From assembly GCA_037952775.1 (NCBI GenBank), contig JBANAY010000004.1:13020001-13084000 (forward strand): a stretch of 64,000 nt of DNA, in the 5' to 3' direction. Under the pieces are notes generated by a model. It searched no databases and was not told where the DNA came from. It was given only the letters and a program-made list of their open reading frames with translations. Below, in pieces: positions 10,679 to 23,100 of this stretch. The stretch comes from Clonostachys chloroleuca (taxonomy: Eukaryota > Ascomycota > Sordariomycetes > Hypocreales > Bionectriaceae). Each line of letters starts with the position of its first letter. Position 1 is the first letter of the stretch. A program made the translations under genes and the position numbers.

Positions 10679-13600
10679 ATGTCTATCGACTTTCCCGCCG
10701 AGGAGAGGGCCATCATCGAGAGATGGAGGGAGATTGATGCTTTCAAACGCCAGGTAAGCCTTTTCCCCAATGGCGTATTACTACTGCATAGTGGGCAATG
10801 GAATCTGACTCTTGCCGCCTCCCATGTAGGTCGAGATGTCCGAGGGCCGACCGCATTACACCTTCTACGATGGACCTCCATTCGCAACCGGTCTGCCTCA
10901 TTACGGTCACTTGCTTGCTTCAACCATCAAGGATGTCATCCCTCGTTACTGGTCCATGAAAGGCTACCATGTTGAGCGACGATTTGGATGGGATACTCAC
11001 GGTCTTCCCATTGAGCATGAGATTGACAAGAAGCTCGGGATTTCGGGCAAGGAGGCTGTCATGAAGATTGGAATCGCAAAGTATAACGAGGAATGCCGCG
11101 CTATTGTCATGCGCTATGCGTCTGAGTGGCGGACAACCATTGAGCGACTGGGACGTTGGATCGATTTTGACAATGATTATAAGGTGAGCATCACATGCTA
11201 CATAGTGGTGTCATTTTTCTCGGATGGGGTGCTGACAACACTATAGACCATGGACCCAAGATTCATGGAGTCTGAATGGTGGGCTTTCAAGCAGCTCTTC
11301 GAGAAAGATCAGGTCTACCAGGGTTACCGTGTCATGCCCTACTCAACTGTCTTGACAACGGCTCTGAGCAACTTCGAGGCCAACCAGAACTATCAAGATG
11401 TCAACGACCCTGCAGTTGTTGTTTCATTCCCCCTGGTTGACGACCCTGAAACCAGCCTCCTCGCATGGACGACGACACCATGGACCCTTCCTTCCCACCT
11501 CGGGCTGGCCGCGCACCCCGACTTCGAGTACGCCAAGGTGAAGGATGAAAAGACTGGAAAGGTGTACATCATTCTGGAAAAGCTCCTCAGCACTCTGTAC
11601 AAGGACCCCAAGAAGGCTAAGTATACCATTGTTGGCAAGATTCTCGGCAAGGATATGCTTGGCTGGAAGTATCTCCCGCCGTTCGACTACTTCTACGAAG
11701 ATTACAAGGATGTTGCATTCAAGGTTCTCAATGCTACCTACGTAACCGACGATAGCGGTACGGGAATTGTTCACCAGGCCCCTGCTTTCGGTGAAGATGA
11801 TTACAGCGTTGCTGTTGAAGCCGGTATCGTTACCGAAAAGCGCCCTGCTCCCGACCCCCTGGACGATACGGGCCACTTCTTGTCGCGCGTTCGCGACTTT
11901 GAGGGAATGCATGTGAAGGAGGCCGACAAGCACATTATCAAGCACCTGAAGAACGCTGGACGACTGGCTGCCGAATCGCAACTCCGCCACTCATACCCCA
12001 TGTGCCCCCGATCCGATACGCCACTCATTTACAGGGCCCTTCCATCATGGTTCATTCGAGTGCCAGAGAGCATCCCCGACATGTTGAAGAATATTGATGG
12101 TACGCACTGGGTTCCTTCTTTTGTGAAGGAACGTAGATTCGCAAGCTGGATCGCTAATGCTCGTGACTGGAACGTTGGTCGAAACCGGTACTGGGGAACC
12201 CCGATTCCTCTGTGGGTCAGTGACGACTTGGAAGAGCGTGTATGTGTTGGCAGCGTCCAGGAGCTCAAGGAGCTTAGCGGCTTCGAGGGCGAGATCAACG
12301 ATCTCCACCGGGATAAGATCGATCACATCACCATCCCCAGCAAGCAGGGCAAGGGAGTCTTGAAACGTGTTGAGCAAGTGTTCGACTGCTGGTTTGAGTC
12401 AGGTAGCATGCCATTTGCCAGTCAACACTATCCATTTGAGAATGTTGAGAAATTCGAGAAGAGTTTCCCCGGAGACTTCATCGCTGAGGGTCTTGACCAG
12501 ACCAGAGGATGGTTCTATACTCTTGTGGTATTGGGAACCAAGCTGTTCGGCGTCTCCCCCTTCAAGAACTGTGTTGTGAACGGTATCGTTCTTGCTGAAG
12601 ATGGAAAGAAGATGTCGAAGCGTCTCAAAAACTATCCCGACCCATCTATTGTCATGGAAAAGTATGGATCTGATGCGCTGAGGCTCTACCTCATCAACTC
12701 ACCCGTTGTCCGAGCCGAGCCACTTCGCTTCAAAGAGTCAGGCGTAAAGGAAGTTGTGCAGAAGGTGCTCCTGCCTTTGTGGAACTCATATAAATTTTTT
12801 GAGGCCTCAGTAGCCATGCTAAAGAAGATTGAGAACACCGATTACGTCTGGGATCCTTCAATGGAGTCTAGCAATAGCAATGTCATGGATCGCTGGATCT
12901 TGGCCAGCTGCCAAAGCTTGCTTGAATTTGTCAATGAAGAGATGAAGTGTAAGTTTGCTATTTTTCGTAAGGCAATTCCTTGACTGACCATTTAACGCTA
13001 GTCTATCGCCTATACACTGTTGTCCCAAGACTTCTTGAGCTCATTGACAACACGACAAACTGGTACATTCGCTTTAACCGTAAGCGACTCAAGGGTGAGA
13101 ACGGCCTGCAGGATACCTTGCATGCATTGAACTCTCTATTCGAAGTTCTTTTCACGCTCTGCCGTGGACTTGCACCATTCACTCCATTCCTCGCAGATAA
13201 CATTTACCAGAAGCTGCTTCCTCACATCCCCGAGAAGTTGCGTGGTGAGGACTTCAGGAGTGTCCATTTCTTGCCCTTCCCCGAAGTTCGCAAGGAGCTC
13301 TTCGACTCCGCTGTTGAGAGACGAGTGGGAAGAATGCAGAAGGTCATTGAGCTTGCCCGAGTATCCCGAGAGCGACGCACCATTGGCCTCAAGCAGCCTC
13401 TGCAGACTCTCGTGGTCATTCACTCAGATCCTCAATACCTTGAGGATATCAAGTCTCTTGAGAACTATATTTCGGAGGAGTTGAATGTCCGTGACCTTGT
13501 ATTGTCCTCTGACGAGGCGAAATACAATGTCATCTACAGCTGCACAGCCGACTGGCCAGTCCTGGGCAAGAAGCTCAAGAAGGACATGGCGCGAGTGAAG

Positions 13601-14086
13601 AAGGCACTCCCGGGAGTGACCAGTGACCAAGTTCAGGGCTACGTGAGAGACAAGTTTATCGAGGTCGATGGTATTCGCCTTGAGGAGGGCGACTTAGTTG
13701 TTCGCCGTGGAGTTAAGGAAGACGAATCCAGCAAGAACTTGGAGATCAATACCGATAGCCACGTTCTTACTATTCTGGACACCGAAATCCACCCTGAACT
13801 TGCCCTTGAAGGTCTCGGACGTGAGATCATCAACAGAGTGCAGAGACTTCGAAAGAAGGCAGGCTTGAATGCAACTGATGACATCAAGATGGAGTATCGT
13901 GTTCTCACCGACCCAGACAACGTCGGATTGGAACAGGCATTTGAGTCGCAGTCGCCTGCTTTTGAGAAGGCTCTGAGACGAACCCTCGAAAAGGCATCAC
14001 CGGATGCTGCTGGAGAGAAGTTGATTGCTGAGGAGGACCAGGAAGTGCAACAGGCGACATTCTCGCTTAGGCTGCTCAAGCTCTAG
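10679..14086 (+). CDS. ils1: Isoleucyl-tRNA synthetase, cytosolic
   Basis: Exons 10679-10753, 10830-11183, 11247-12948 and 13002-14086 encode 1071 residues, the expected size of the eukaryotic cytosolic class I enzyme that charges tRNA-Ile. The HIGH-type motif is seen as GLPHYGH near residue 50, the tryptophan-rich editing-domain entry as [17 protein letters not shown], the [15 protein letters not shown] and [13 protein letters not shown] blocks in the catalytic core, and the KMSKS-type loop as [13 protein letters not shown] near 597. The anticodon-binding region starts around [12 protein letters not shown] and continues over the third intron into [16 protein letters not shown]. No mitochondrial targeting peptide is apparent. 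Two TGAGTCA sites upstream predict general amino acid control. Confidence 0.97.
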
Positions 14087-14202
14087 TTGGTGTATTGAGG
14101 ACCAAAAAAAAAACATCTTGTGACGAAATGTAGACAAGCTAGAAAATACAGATATTTCAAGTGAAGACTAATTTCGTAACCGATTTTATTGGAGTCTGCA
14201 AT

Positions 14203-14546
14203 TTAATTTTTGCTTGCTCTCTGTAAAAAAAAAAAAGAGGGAGTGTCAGTGTAAACATGTTGAGTTGGAGAGCATAGCTTTTGAATAATACAACCAGAAT
14301 GGGCTGTCTGGAATCAATGGACTGACCAAGTAGCAATCTTTTAATTTGATGAACTCATTGACGCACTTGTCTTTGTGCACGGAGTTGTAGTCGGCTACAA
14401 TGCATTTTCCGTACGCAGCAGCCTTAAGATGATGAGTTTGACTTCTTCAAGAAGAGGAGGGTAAGACGGCGCAAAGATACCTGTGCTGAGCATTTGGCAG
14501 TGGCCTCTGCGAATTTCTGAATTGGACGTGTTTTTGCTGGGGCCAT
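14203..14546 (-). CDS. Twin CX9C protein resembling complex I assembly factor NDUFAF8
   Basis: Exons 14546-14481, 14422-14327 and 14220-14203 encode only 59 residues, so it is easily missed. After MAPAKTRPIQKFAEAT come two cysteine pairs with exactly nine residues between the cysteines: KCSAQAAAYGKC and KCVNEFIKLKDC. This twin CX9C pattern marks intermembrane-space proteins oxidised by Mia40. The AAAYGKC segment and the FxxLKxC segment resemble human NDUFAF8 (about 74 residues), which acts with NDUFAF5 in complex I assembly. The last exon adds only RASKN and a stop, after a long T-run acceptor; the first two exons are more secure than the third. It could be another small CHCH protein. Confidence 0.75.
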
Positions 14547-15502
14547 TGCGAAGATGAATATGGATTGGGCGCACTGGCTGTTGTTGTAGTTGACAGTTGA
14601 TGGAGATGAATAAACTTGTCTTAGCCGAGGTGAGGTTGGGTTTCTGTGATAGGCGGTCCGCTTCATTACATAAGTGACCCCAACATCATAGACCGTCGTC
14701 TCTGGTGTGTACGAGATGCCAATCCGGTACTCTCGATGCCTGTGTCTAGCACCGTTTACGCTTACATCTATCAACAAGAGATTATTCATTGATAAGAAGA
14801 GGTCTCGGAAATGAGAAGTTCTTCAGTTTCTTTTGAGCCTGCCCTAAATCTCGTTAACGATCTCTGACCATTGTTCCCTGTGGACAATAAGGGTCCCTGT
14901 ACCAAGCAGGGTCAGAATCACAGCATGCTGGAAGGGGTCTATTTGTCTACATGGCAATCAGCTGAGCCGAGGGCATCCACTTTACTACCTATTAATGTCA
15001 ACATCAATAAACAGGAAGCCAAAGAATATGCGATCCGATTGAGATGTGCGTGGCGTGGCATGGCAACGCGAGTCTCCCAAGAGGGTACTTGCTCTTTTGT
15101 AAGTGCAAGGTATTTTGGCGGGGTGCCACAGCTGGATCTGTACATGCAGATACTTGGTATCCTAGCTCCCGCGAGTCACTCCCTGGCAGGAGGTTGGCCC
15201 GGGCCATGGTGGGGCGCAGGGTGAGGGTGCAGGTCCGTCTAGTCGGTCGGTTGGTGGTTGCACGTCGATGCGCGTGCTCGCGTTTGTCCACCAGTTTTCA
15301 TTGTCCAATTGCTTCAATGCAAGCCTGGGAGATAAACAGCAGTCTTTCTTTCAGACCCAGGGCACTCGACTCCGCCCAAATGCGCGCGCATGCCAATTCT
15401 ACAGAGATCTCGCCTATCCGCACCACCGATTCTGGCGCTCGTTACAACTGTCCTGGTCCCGAATAGTGGTTCTGCTTCGCGAGAGGAAGGGTTAGCGCAT
15501 GC
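14547..15502. other. Divergent promoter region
   Basis: Nearly 1 kb between the CX9C gene (-) and Sfi1 (+). Open frames on both strands lack recognisable motifs. Nothing else supported. Confidence 0.5.
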
Positions 15503-18500
15503 ATGAAGCCGTCGCAACCCAGCAGCCCGACGTCGCCTCTTGTTTTTGATTATGGATCAATAACAGACCTGGAAGTCTCGCCTCAAGTAAGCTTGGTTCA
15601 TCTTTGAGCTTCGCGATCGCGATTTGAAGCACCCAGCTGACCCTTAGCTCGTCAATCACAGTGGCATATTCGTATCCTCAACCTCTATCGCAGCACTCGG
15701 CCTCCCCCAACCCGACGATGGCGGTTCGAGCGTCGCGAGCTGGGCTCGCTCCGTCCAGGAACCCTACTACTCTAATCACGGTATGCGTCCTGTCTTCTAT
15801 GAAAGGGGTCCGCGAACCTCGCTAATTTATTTGTTTGGTTTAGACATAGCAATTCTACACGCGATTGTGTCCGCAGCCCAAGACGAGATCGATTCCGCGC
15901 CAGATCCCAAGCCATTACCAGCTGCAGCGCTATTCAAAGCCTACGATCGCGTTCTTCCCGAGAATGGCATCGATCCAGACGATGATCACCACCTGTCCGC
16001 CTTTGTCTTCCGGGTTGGAGGTGAGCGCGGCCAGGGCACGTTGCCGGATAAGCTTCATATTATTCTCGGTCGGATGGGCATCGAGCTTGAATTTGGGGAG
16101 GACAATGCTTTCTCAGTGAGATCCTCGCCTTCACCTGTGCCTCCAGAGTCGCCTCCGACTCGCCTCTCAACGTTTCCCCCACGGCCATATAGCAAGGAAT
16201 TGCCAGTGGTTGTTAGCGATCCTCCAGATACGGCTTCATTCTCACGCCCACCCTCGCAGCATGGGGTCGAAGAGTCAATCGTGGACGATGCTAGTGACTT
16301 TTCCCAGAGCGGGCTTGAGGAGGCACTTGAGTCTGCAAGACGAATGGCGTTGTCCTCAGCCCTATACCGGTGGCGACAAGCAGCTTCTCAAAATCGCAGG
16401 GTTCAAGGTAGGCTTGCCTTGGCTGACAGTTTTAGAATGACTGCCCCTCCGGCTCCTGCGACTTCCGCGGCACCCTATCTACGAGATGTGCCTGGTGAAA
16501 TCGAAAAGCGCATCGCTCCACCCGTTACGAGCGGACCAGAACTTCCAGTCCACACGGAGAAAGATGAGGCAGAAGCAGAGGAGGTACCGAATGCAGTGGT
16601 CAAACCCAGCCGCACTGACCCACGTCCCGTCCGATCAACATCACTTGTCGCCGTGATGAACCGTTGGAGTGCAATGGCAGCAAAAGCCCGAGACCTGCAT
16701 CGACTACCAAATGCAGAGGCCAGGAGACCATCCCCGCTGGAACCTCTTCCCGCCAAATCAAGCAAAATTACAGAACTCGCCGAGCCGAGTACTGTCGTTG
16801 CAGCTGAGGCTAAACCTGAAATAAACGGACCTACTGGACTTGTGGAGGACAGTGATACAAGAAGAGGGAGTCTGAAGTTAAGTTCCATATCAGCACAGGC
16901 TAAATCCAAGGTCGTTACACCACCAAAGCAAACGACACGAGCTCGCGACGAGTTACGAACACCGAATCCCGAAGCGGAGAAAGCCGCTTTGTTTGAGAGA
17001 GAACAGCGACTGCTTGCCCGGGCTGGGCGTGCTCGAGAAATATACCTGGCAAGTAAAGTTTTCAACCATTGGGCCGATAAAACTGCCCGCCGACTGGAGA
17101 GGGAGGCAGTGGCCTGGCGGCACATGATTCGGTTTCGCTACTTCAGGGGGTGGTGTCAAGCCCCCAGCTCTAGGACGCCGGTTGTGGACCAAATGAGAGC
17201 CAGCACGGCCGCGCAGAAACTTAGAAGAGCTGTTGCAGAGCAACAGGCTCATTTCAAATTGGCTGCCGACGCTGCTCTCCGCTCTCATCAGCAGCGCAAA
17301 GTGCACCGAGCTCTAGAGAAATGGACATGCCTCGTGTCAGCCGGCAAAGCTCGCGATCGCGGTCAGGTACGGAAGAGAGGTGTCATGGTACAGCGTTGGT
17401 CACAACGAGCCCAGTACAATGCTCAGCTTGGCCGTATAACAACCGAACACATGGAGAAGGCAAACCATGCCGACATTCTATTTAAATGGTCAAGGAAGGC
17501 CAACGATGATTTGAGACGAAATTTCGTTGCGGAACAAATCGGGTTGGGCTGGTCCTCGTATCAATATCTCCAAGAGTGGTGGGATCAAGCGGAGGCCAGC
17601 CGAAGGGCCCAAGTGTATCGGCAAAATCTTCTGGTATCAAAGGTAATTCGTGCTTTCGATCAGTGGAATTTGCAAGCAAGGGCCCAAGCTTTTATTTGGA
17701 GGACAGAGTACGTCTCTGTGAGCAGAGTATTCGATCAATGGATGCGGCTCTGTCGCCAGGATGGCGAATTGAGAGACAAGGCCCAGATATCCCAGAAACA
17801 AGTAGCTGTGTCGAAGATGATGCGATGCTGGAAGGCTGTTGACAGCTCTCGCTCGAAATTAGATCGTCTTGACAGGCGAGTGCAGCTTTATATTGGAAGC
17901 ATGCGGCTTCTGGATATCCTTACCCAAACAGTAACGCGAAATCAGCTGCGCGAGAAGGTGGCTCTGAAACGATACCTCCGTCAGAGATACCAACAAGTGT
18001 CGTCCGCAAGAAAAAGAAGAAACTTTTTCTCGGCATTGGATAAATGGCAATCATTAACGCTCTATAACAGGCGTCACGCAGCTTTGGCAAACGAAATGGT
18101 GGAGTCTCAGGAGCTCAATCGTCTTGTCACGGCTGTGGATAGGTGGCATGAGCAAGCCATGGCTGATGAAGTTCAGTCGATGGACGCGCATCTGCATTAT
18201 ATCCGAGCCTGGTGGAGCGCGTGGAATCAGGCATCATGGACTTACCGCCAAAGGGGATCTGATGCTTGGGAGCTATGGGCCTCTGGAACACGTTATCAGT
18301 ATCAAAAAGCCTGGTCTAATTCTTCGATTCAGCAGCGGGGACACGCACACACGGCCGCTGTGGTAGAAGAGAGGCACGATCGTGATAAGCAGCGTCGGGC
18401 ATTCAACTACTGGAGAGCACGGGTTGACCCGGGCAAGAGCGTCAGGTTCGACACCGTACCTCAATCTGCTCCTGAGCATCGACCGTCACACCCGTTTCGG

Positions 18501-19202
18501 ATGAGTTGGAAGACTGCATCAGTACTAAGGTCACAACTAGGGAGAAGCCAGGGCATACCGAACTATCAACCTCTACAACTAGAAACTCCTACTCGGTGGA
18601 CGGGACAAATGGTGCCAATGAGCAATGTTTTGTCGGCACGGCCAATGCCATCTCTTCGTGAAGCTGAGGAAAGGCTGTCTGCTCCCTCGAGTGTCACCGA
18701 GGATGAACCCCCTGTATCGCCTTCTAGGCGGCAGGTTGAGCGAACATATACCGCTAACTTAGCCACGACGACTCCTCGTGGTCCCATTCCTACACACTTG
18801 GAACCACCTGTCCGGGCTCAAGCTGGCCCTTCATGGATCCGCAGCTCTCTCGGAGAGCCTTCACTGGCCCCGGGGGAAAGTTCCAGATCCCATCATCGAG
18901 GGGTTAAAAGAAAGAGTCCCGGTACTGTCCCAGCTCAGGCAGACGCGAACCTCATCCCATCAACCAAATACGCCGCCAACCATACTACCCCCATAAACTT
19001 TGGTGCTACGTCATTGAGAGCAGACATGAAAAACATGCCAGCCACTATACGCTCCACCGTACCATATACACCCGCCCGTTCGGCGATCAAGGGCAAATCG
19101 CTCCTATCAAGACCCTCCCGAACACAGACGGCGGATTTTCGAAAGTCGGAATCCTCGATTCCCATACCATCTACTAGAACCGGGCCATATATCAAACGGT
19201 AA
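15503..19202 (+). CDS. sfi1: Sfi1-type spindle pole body / centrin-binding repeat protein
   Basis: Large final exon 15844-19202, preceded by exons 15503-15586 and 15648-15780, totals 1191 residues with consistent phases. The Sfi1 family forms long helices decorated by centrin (Cdc31) and drives duplication of the spindle pole body or half-bridge. About sixteen tryptophan-centred repeats are visible between roughly residues 200 and 930, for example LYRWRQAA, VMNRWSAMA, ALEKWTCLV, MVQRWSQRA, AFDQWNLQA, VFDQWMRLC, ALDKWQSLT, AVDRWHEQA and AFNYWRAR. The N-terminal DIAILHAIVSAAQDEI block and a Ser/Pro/Arg-rich tail frame them. The two short 5' exons and the start at 15503 are inferred from phase and splice sites and are less certain than the main exon. 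Confidence 0.88.
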
Positions 19203-20179
19203 TTCAGACGATCCAGTCATGACAAAGAAATAATTTTGATGAAAGAAAAAGCGTGAATGAGGGCTGCATTTGATTTTTTTGGACATTGTTGATATCCTGT
19301 TTGAGGGGAGAAATCCTGATCCGTTTTCTTGTTTGGAAGTGTGATTCTCTGGGCGCCATAATTGGAAGAAAAGTCCCAGAGTTGATTGAGTATTTGTGTA
19401 CATTGGAGAAGCATTGTGTTTTTTGAAGGAGTTATGAGATGTTGCATTCTGGCGTTTGGGCGTCATTGCTTCCCTTGCTATTTTTTTTCTTTCTCAGTAT
19501 ATCTACCACGTTGCATCGTATATACCTTACTGAATATCAATATCTTTGCTCCCTCCTATTTGGCTAGGTCATCACTATGTTTATGATATGTGCATTATAA
19601 GCAGTCTAGGACTACCATCTGCCATCTGCGTACAGGAATATTTCGTCTCGAGAGCTTGAGAAGACGCGGTTTACTTCCGCTTCAGACGGATAGTAAAATC
19701 AAGACCTATTTTTAGCTTATATCTATGCCTACCTACTTAGTAACAGTGGGATGAATTAATTAGCAGTGGAGGCCGCCTGCCTCCAACAATCCGCAGACCT
19801 GTATCAGAACCCTGGCTGCCTGCAGAGAGGACCCCTATTGAAGTACCACTAAGGTATTTTCGGAAGAGGTACACCAGGCTTAGCACGCAGTGCTTCATCG
19901 CAGTACCTAGCGGGTACCTCCACCCGCGTCACGTCACGCGATCCTGTGTGCTGATCTGAGCGAGCCACGGCGCAGCACGAATGGCCGAGGCGGGACGTCA
20001 TCCCGGCTGCTCTCTGTACACACACACAATCCAAGCTAAGCTGCTTGATCCATTACCCTCGCGCCATCGCAGTGCTGGCACACAACACGAGCTCGAATAT
20101 CCTCCCAAGCCGCAGAAGCTCCCGGCCGCTCAAGAAACCCCGATTTGAGAGATGCGCTCCTACTTTCAAGGCCGGTAGT
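19203..20179. other. Intergenic spacer
   Basis: About 1 kb between Sfi1 and Rav1, both on plus. It contains CCTACCTACTTAG at 19728-19740, which recurs inverted at 37970-37982, and repeated GGTACC-like words near 19908-19918. No gene recognised. Confidence 0.5.
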
Positions 20180-23100
20180 ATGAGCGCCGTCCTACCGGGC
20201 AAGCCCCAGTCCAGACCTCAAGGTCTCGCTGTGGGCTATTGGGACAAGAGGCATCTGAACGTAAGCTGCAAATTGCCCCCTTCTAGCTGCTGTCGGCTTT
20301 TCCATCCGTCTAACACATGCTCAATGCTCGCTTCTTAGGTATACGTCACCGGAAACGCCCTCACGATACTCGATGACATTGGCGCCATTGTCCAGACCAT
20401 CTACGATGACGATGAGCAACCTCTCGATGCAGTTGTGTTTGACGAATTAACTGGCAAGATCGCCAGCTGCACATCCTCCGTTGTCCGAGTGTACAAGCCC
20501 CTAGGGCTGCAAGATAATGCTCTCAAGGTTCGCATCACTTGCCCTCTTGATTTGGGTTTACCCTAACCGTTGTCGCAGTGGGCTCTCGAGTCAACCTTCG
20601 ATATTCCCAACCCTACCTCGAGAACACCATGCGCCCTGTCATGGGGAAGCTCAGAGGAGCTTCTCGTAGCGACCACTTCACTCTCCCTGTTTACGACAAA
20701 GGGCTCTCCCGAGTGTATCTGGCAAAAACAGCTTCCGAACCCGGTCAAATCTGCCCTTCTCTCTTACGACTCAGCCTTCATCGTGAGCATTGGCCACTAT
20801 GATCGACTCCCCAAGGTCTGGCGCCGATTGTCATATGGGAGAGACGAGGTGCGCTTCGATATGTCCTATCTCCGTCACCCCGGTATCGTCACTACTATCA
20901 GGTGGCGCAAGCCGTTCCACGTGGAACAGGCTGCTGAGAACGTCCTGTATACGTTTTCAACCGATTCAACGGTTCGCATTTGGACGCCTTCAGATGCCTC
21001 CGAGGGAAAAGTCTGGCGCCTTTGGGGCCATGTTGACATTGGAGCATCTCTTCAGGATGGGCCACCCTTGGCGCATGACGTGCAGTTGGCATTCATCATC
21101 GACGGTCGAGATTTCACAGCTTCTGTCGAGCGCGTAGTCCAAGACCAAATGGCTGACGATGCCAGTACTGACGACGTGGCTCTGGACCACCTCGTCGCCA
21201 TAGCACGGAGGAATCCCGAGATATGCATTGCTGTGGATAGCTATGGACTGGTGTCAGCGTGGGCGTTCGAGAACGTGGGAAGCAGCAGCAATGGTTCCCC
21301 AAGCATCTTCACGATTGCGAAAGTCAAGTCTCGACAAGTGGATCTTCTTAGTGGCTTTCTCTCTCTGAAGGACTTGCCGCACGTGGAAGTTCAGACATAT
21401 TGTGACAAACACACCGGGCGGCTGCACATCCTTTTACACTCGTTTGACGGCAGAATTGGTGTTCTGACCGCCAACGTCGCAGACTTGTTTGATCCTACAA
21501 CCAATAACCATCGTCTTTCCTTGGATACCGTCTGGTCAGGGCATTCCAAATCCATCAGGAAAATGGTGCGTAATTTCAGTGGCCGTGCGGTCGTCTCGAG
21601 AACAGGAGGTGGAGAGAGCATTGTTTGGAAGCATCCTGTCTCCTCGAAACGGGCTTCGAAATCGAACCTCACTCGCCAATGCGTTGTTCCCAATCAAAGT
21701 CGGGTCCATCGCATCTGCGTCCTCCGGAAGGGCCGATTCGTGGTCTTCCTTTACGAGGACGAGAAGCAGGTTGTGCTTTGGGATTGCCGTTCGAGAACAG
21801 CGACTCTTCTTGGAGAATGCCAGTATGAGGTCGAGGGCAAACCCTTGTGTCTAATCATTCTCCCTCGCCCACAAGTGAAGGATTACGCTACAGCTCATAT
21901 TGCAACAGTGACTTCGCTGGGGAAAGGCATCGTATGGGAAGTGAAATTACCTCCCTATTTTGAAGACCCTATGTCTGTACGTGGCGCTGGTGTCAGTGAG
22001 TTCTGTCGGTTCGAACTGGAAGCCGATTCTCTGTCATACATGTTACCTGTTGATCCAGCAGGTTCGGCTCCGGTAGAACACGGTTTTCTCGATGTCTTCG
22101 CTCGAGATATTGCTATCTCCTACACACACGAAGGCCGTGTTGAATTCTGGACTGCCCGTGTCAACCTTGCACAACGGAGTGTTGAATGGTTGTCAACCTG
22201 TTCTACTGAGACTGGCCTATCTGAGCCAGCCTTGGTCAGCGGCAGTATGCTGAGGAAGGCCTCTGTAGTTGACTCGACACGGTCACAAGTGACGATTTGG
22301 GACATCGGAGGTACCCGCCTTGAGTTTAGTGAAGACTATACAGCCCATGAGGTTGTGCAAGATCTTGACTGGACATCGACCCCTGATTCGCAGTCTATAT
22401 TAGCCGTGGGATTCCAATATCGGGTTCTTCTACTGTCTCAAATGCGTTTTGATTATTTGAACAAGGGCCCTGCTTGGAGCGCCATTCGAGAGATCAGCAT
22501 TCGTGAGCTCACGCCTCATCCGATTGGAGACTCAACTTGGTTGGGTGATGGTCATCTTGTGATTGGGGCAGGGAATCAAATGTTTGTTTATGATCGGAAT
22601 GTTGCAAGCTGTGACCAGCTTCTGAGCAGCATTCGTCTGCCTCAGAAGAAAGATGGCACCTGGGACCTTTTTGACGCCGTGCAAAGATTCAACGGTCCGC
22701 TGCCCGTTTTTCATCCGCAGTTTCTCAGCCAGTGTATTTTGGCTGGCAAGAGTAACCTTGTTCGCCGGATTCTTGTGTCGTTGCACAAAACTTTGAAGTA
22801 TTATATCCAAGGCGAGCCTCTGGACGACTATCTCGGGATTGACCTTGAAGAGTTTTTTATCCAAACCGTATGTTTACTGGAAACTGGAAACGAAAAGGAA
22901 GAGAGGATAACATTCATTGCAGGAACAACGAACTCGGACAAGCGAGAAGACCAACGGATCGTATCTTGACTCCGCTCTAGACGAAGACGAGGACGATGAT
23001 ACTTTTACTGAGCAAACTGCGGCGGCCATTAATGATAAATTACTGAAGCTCAGCATACCACAACTGTCTGGCCATGAGCAAATGCAGCTTGCCGATATCA

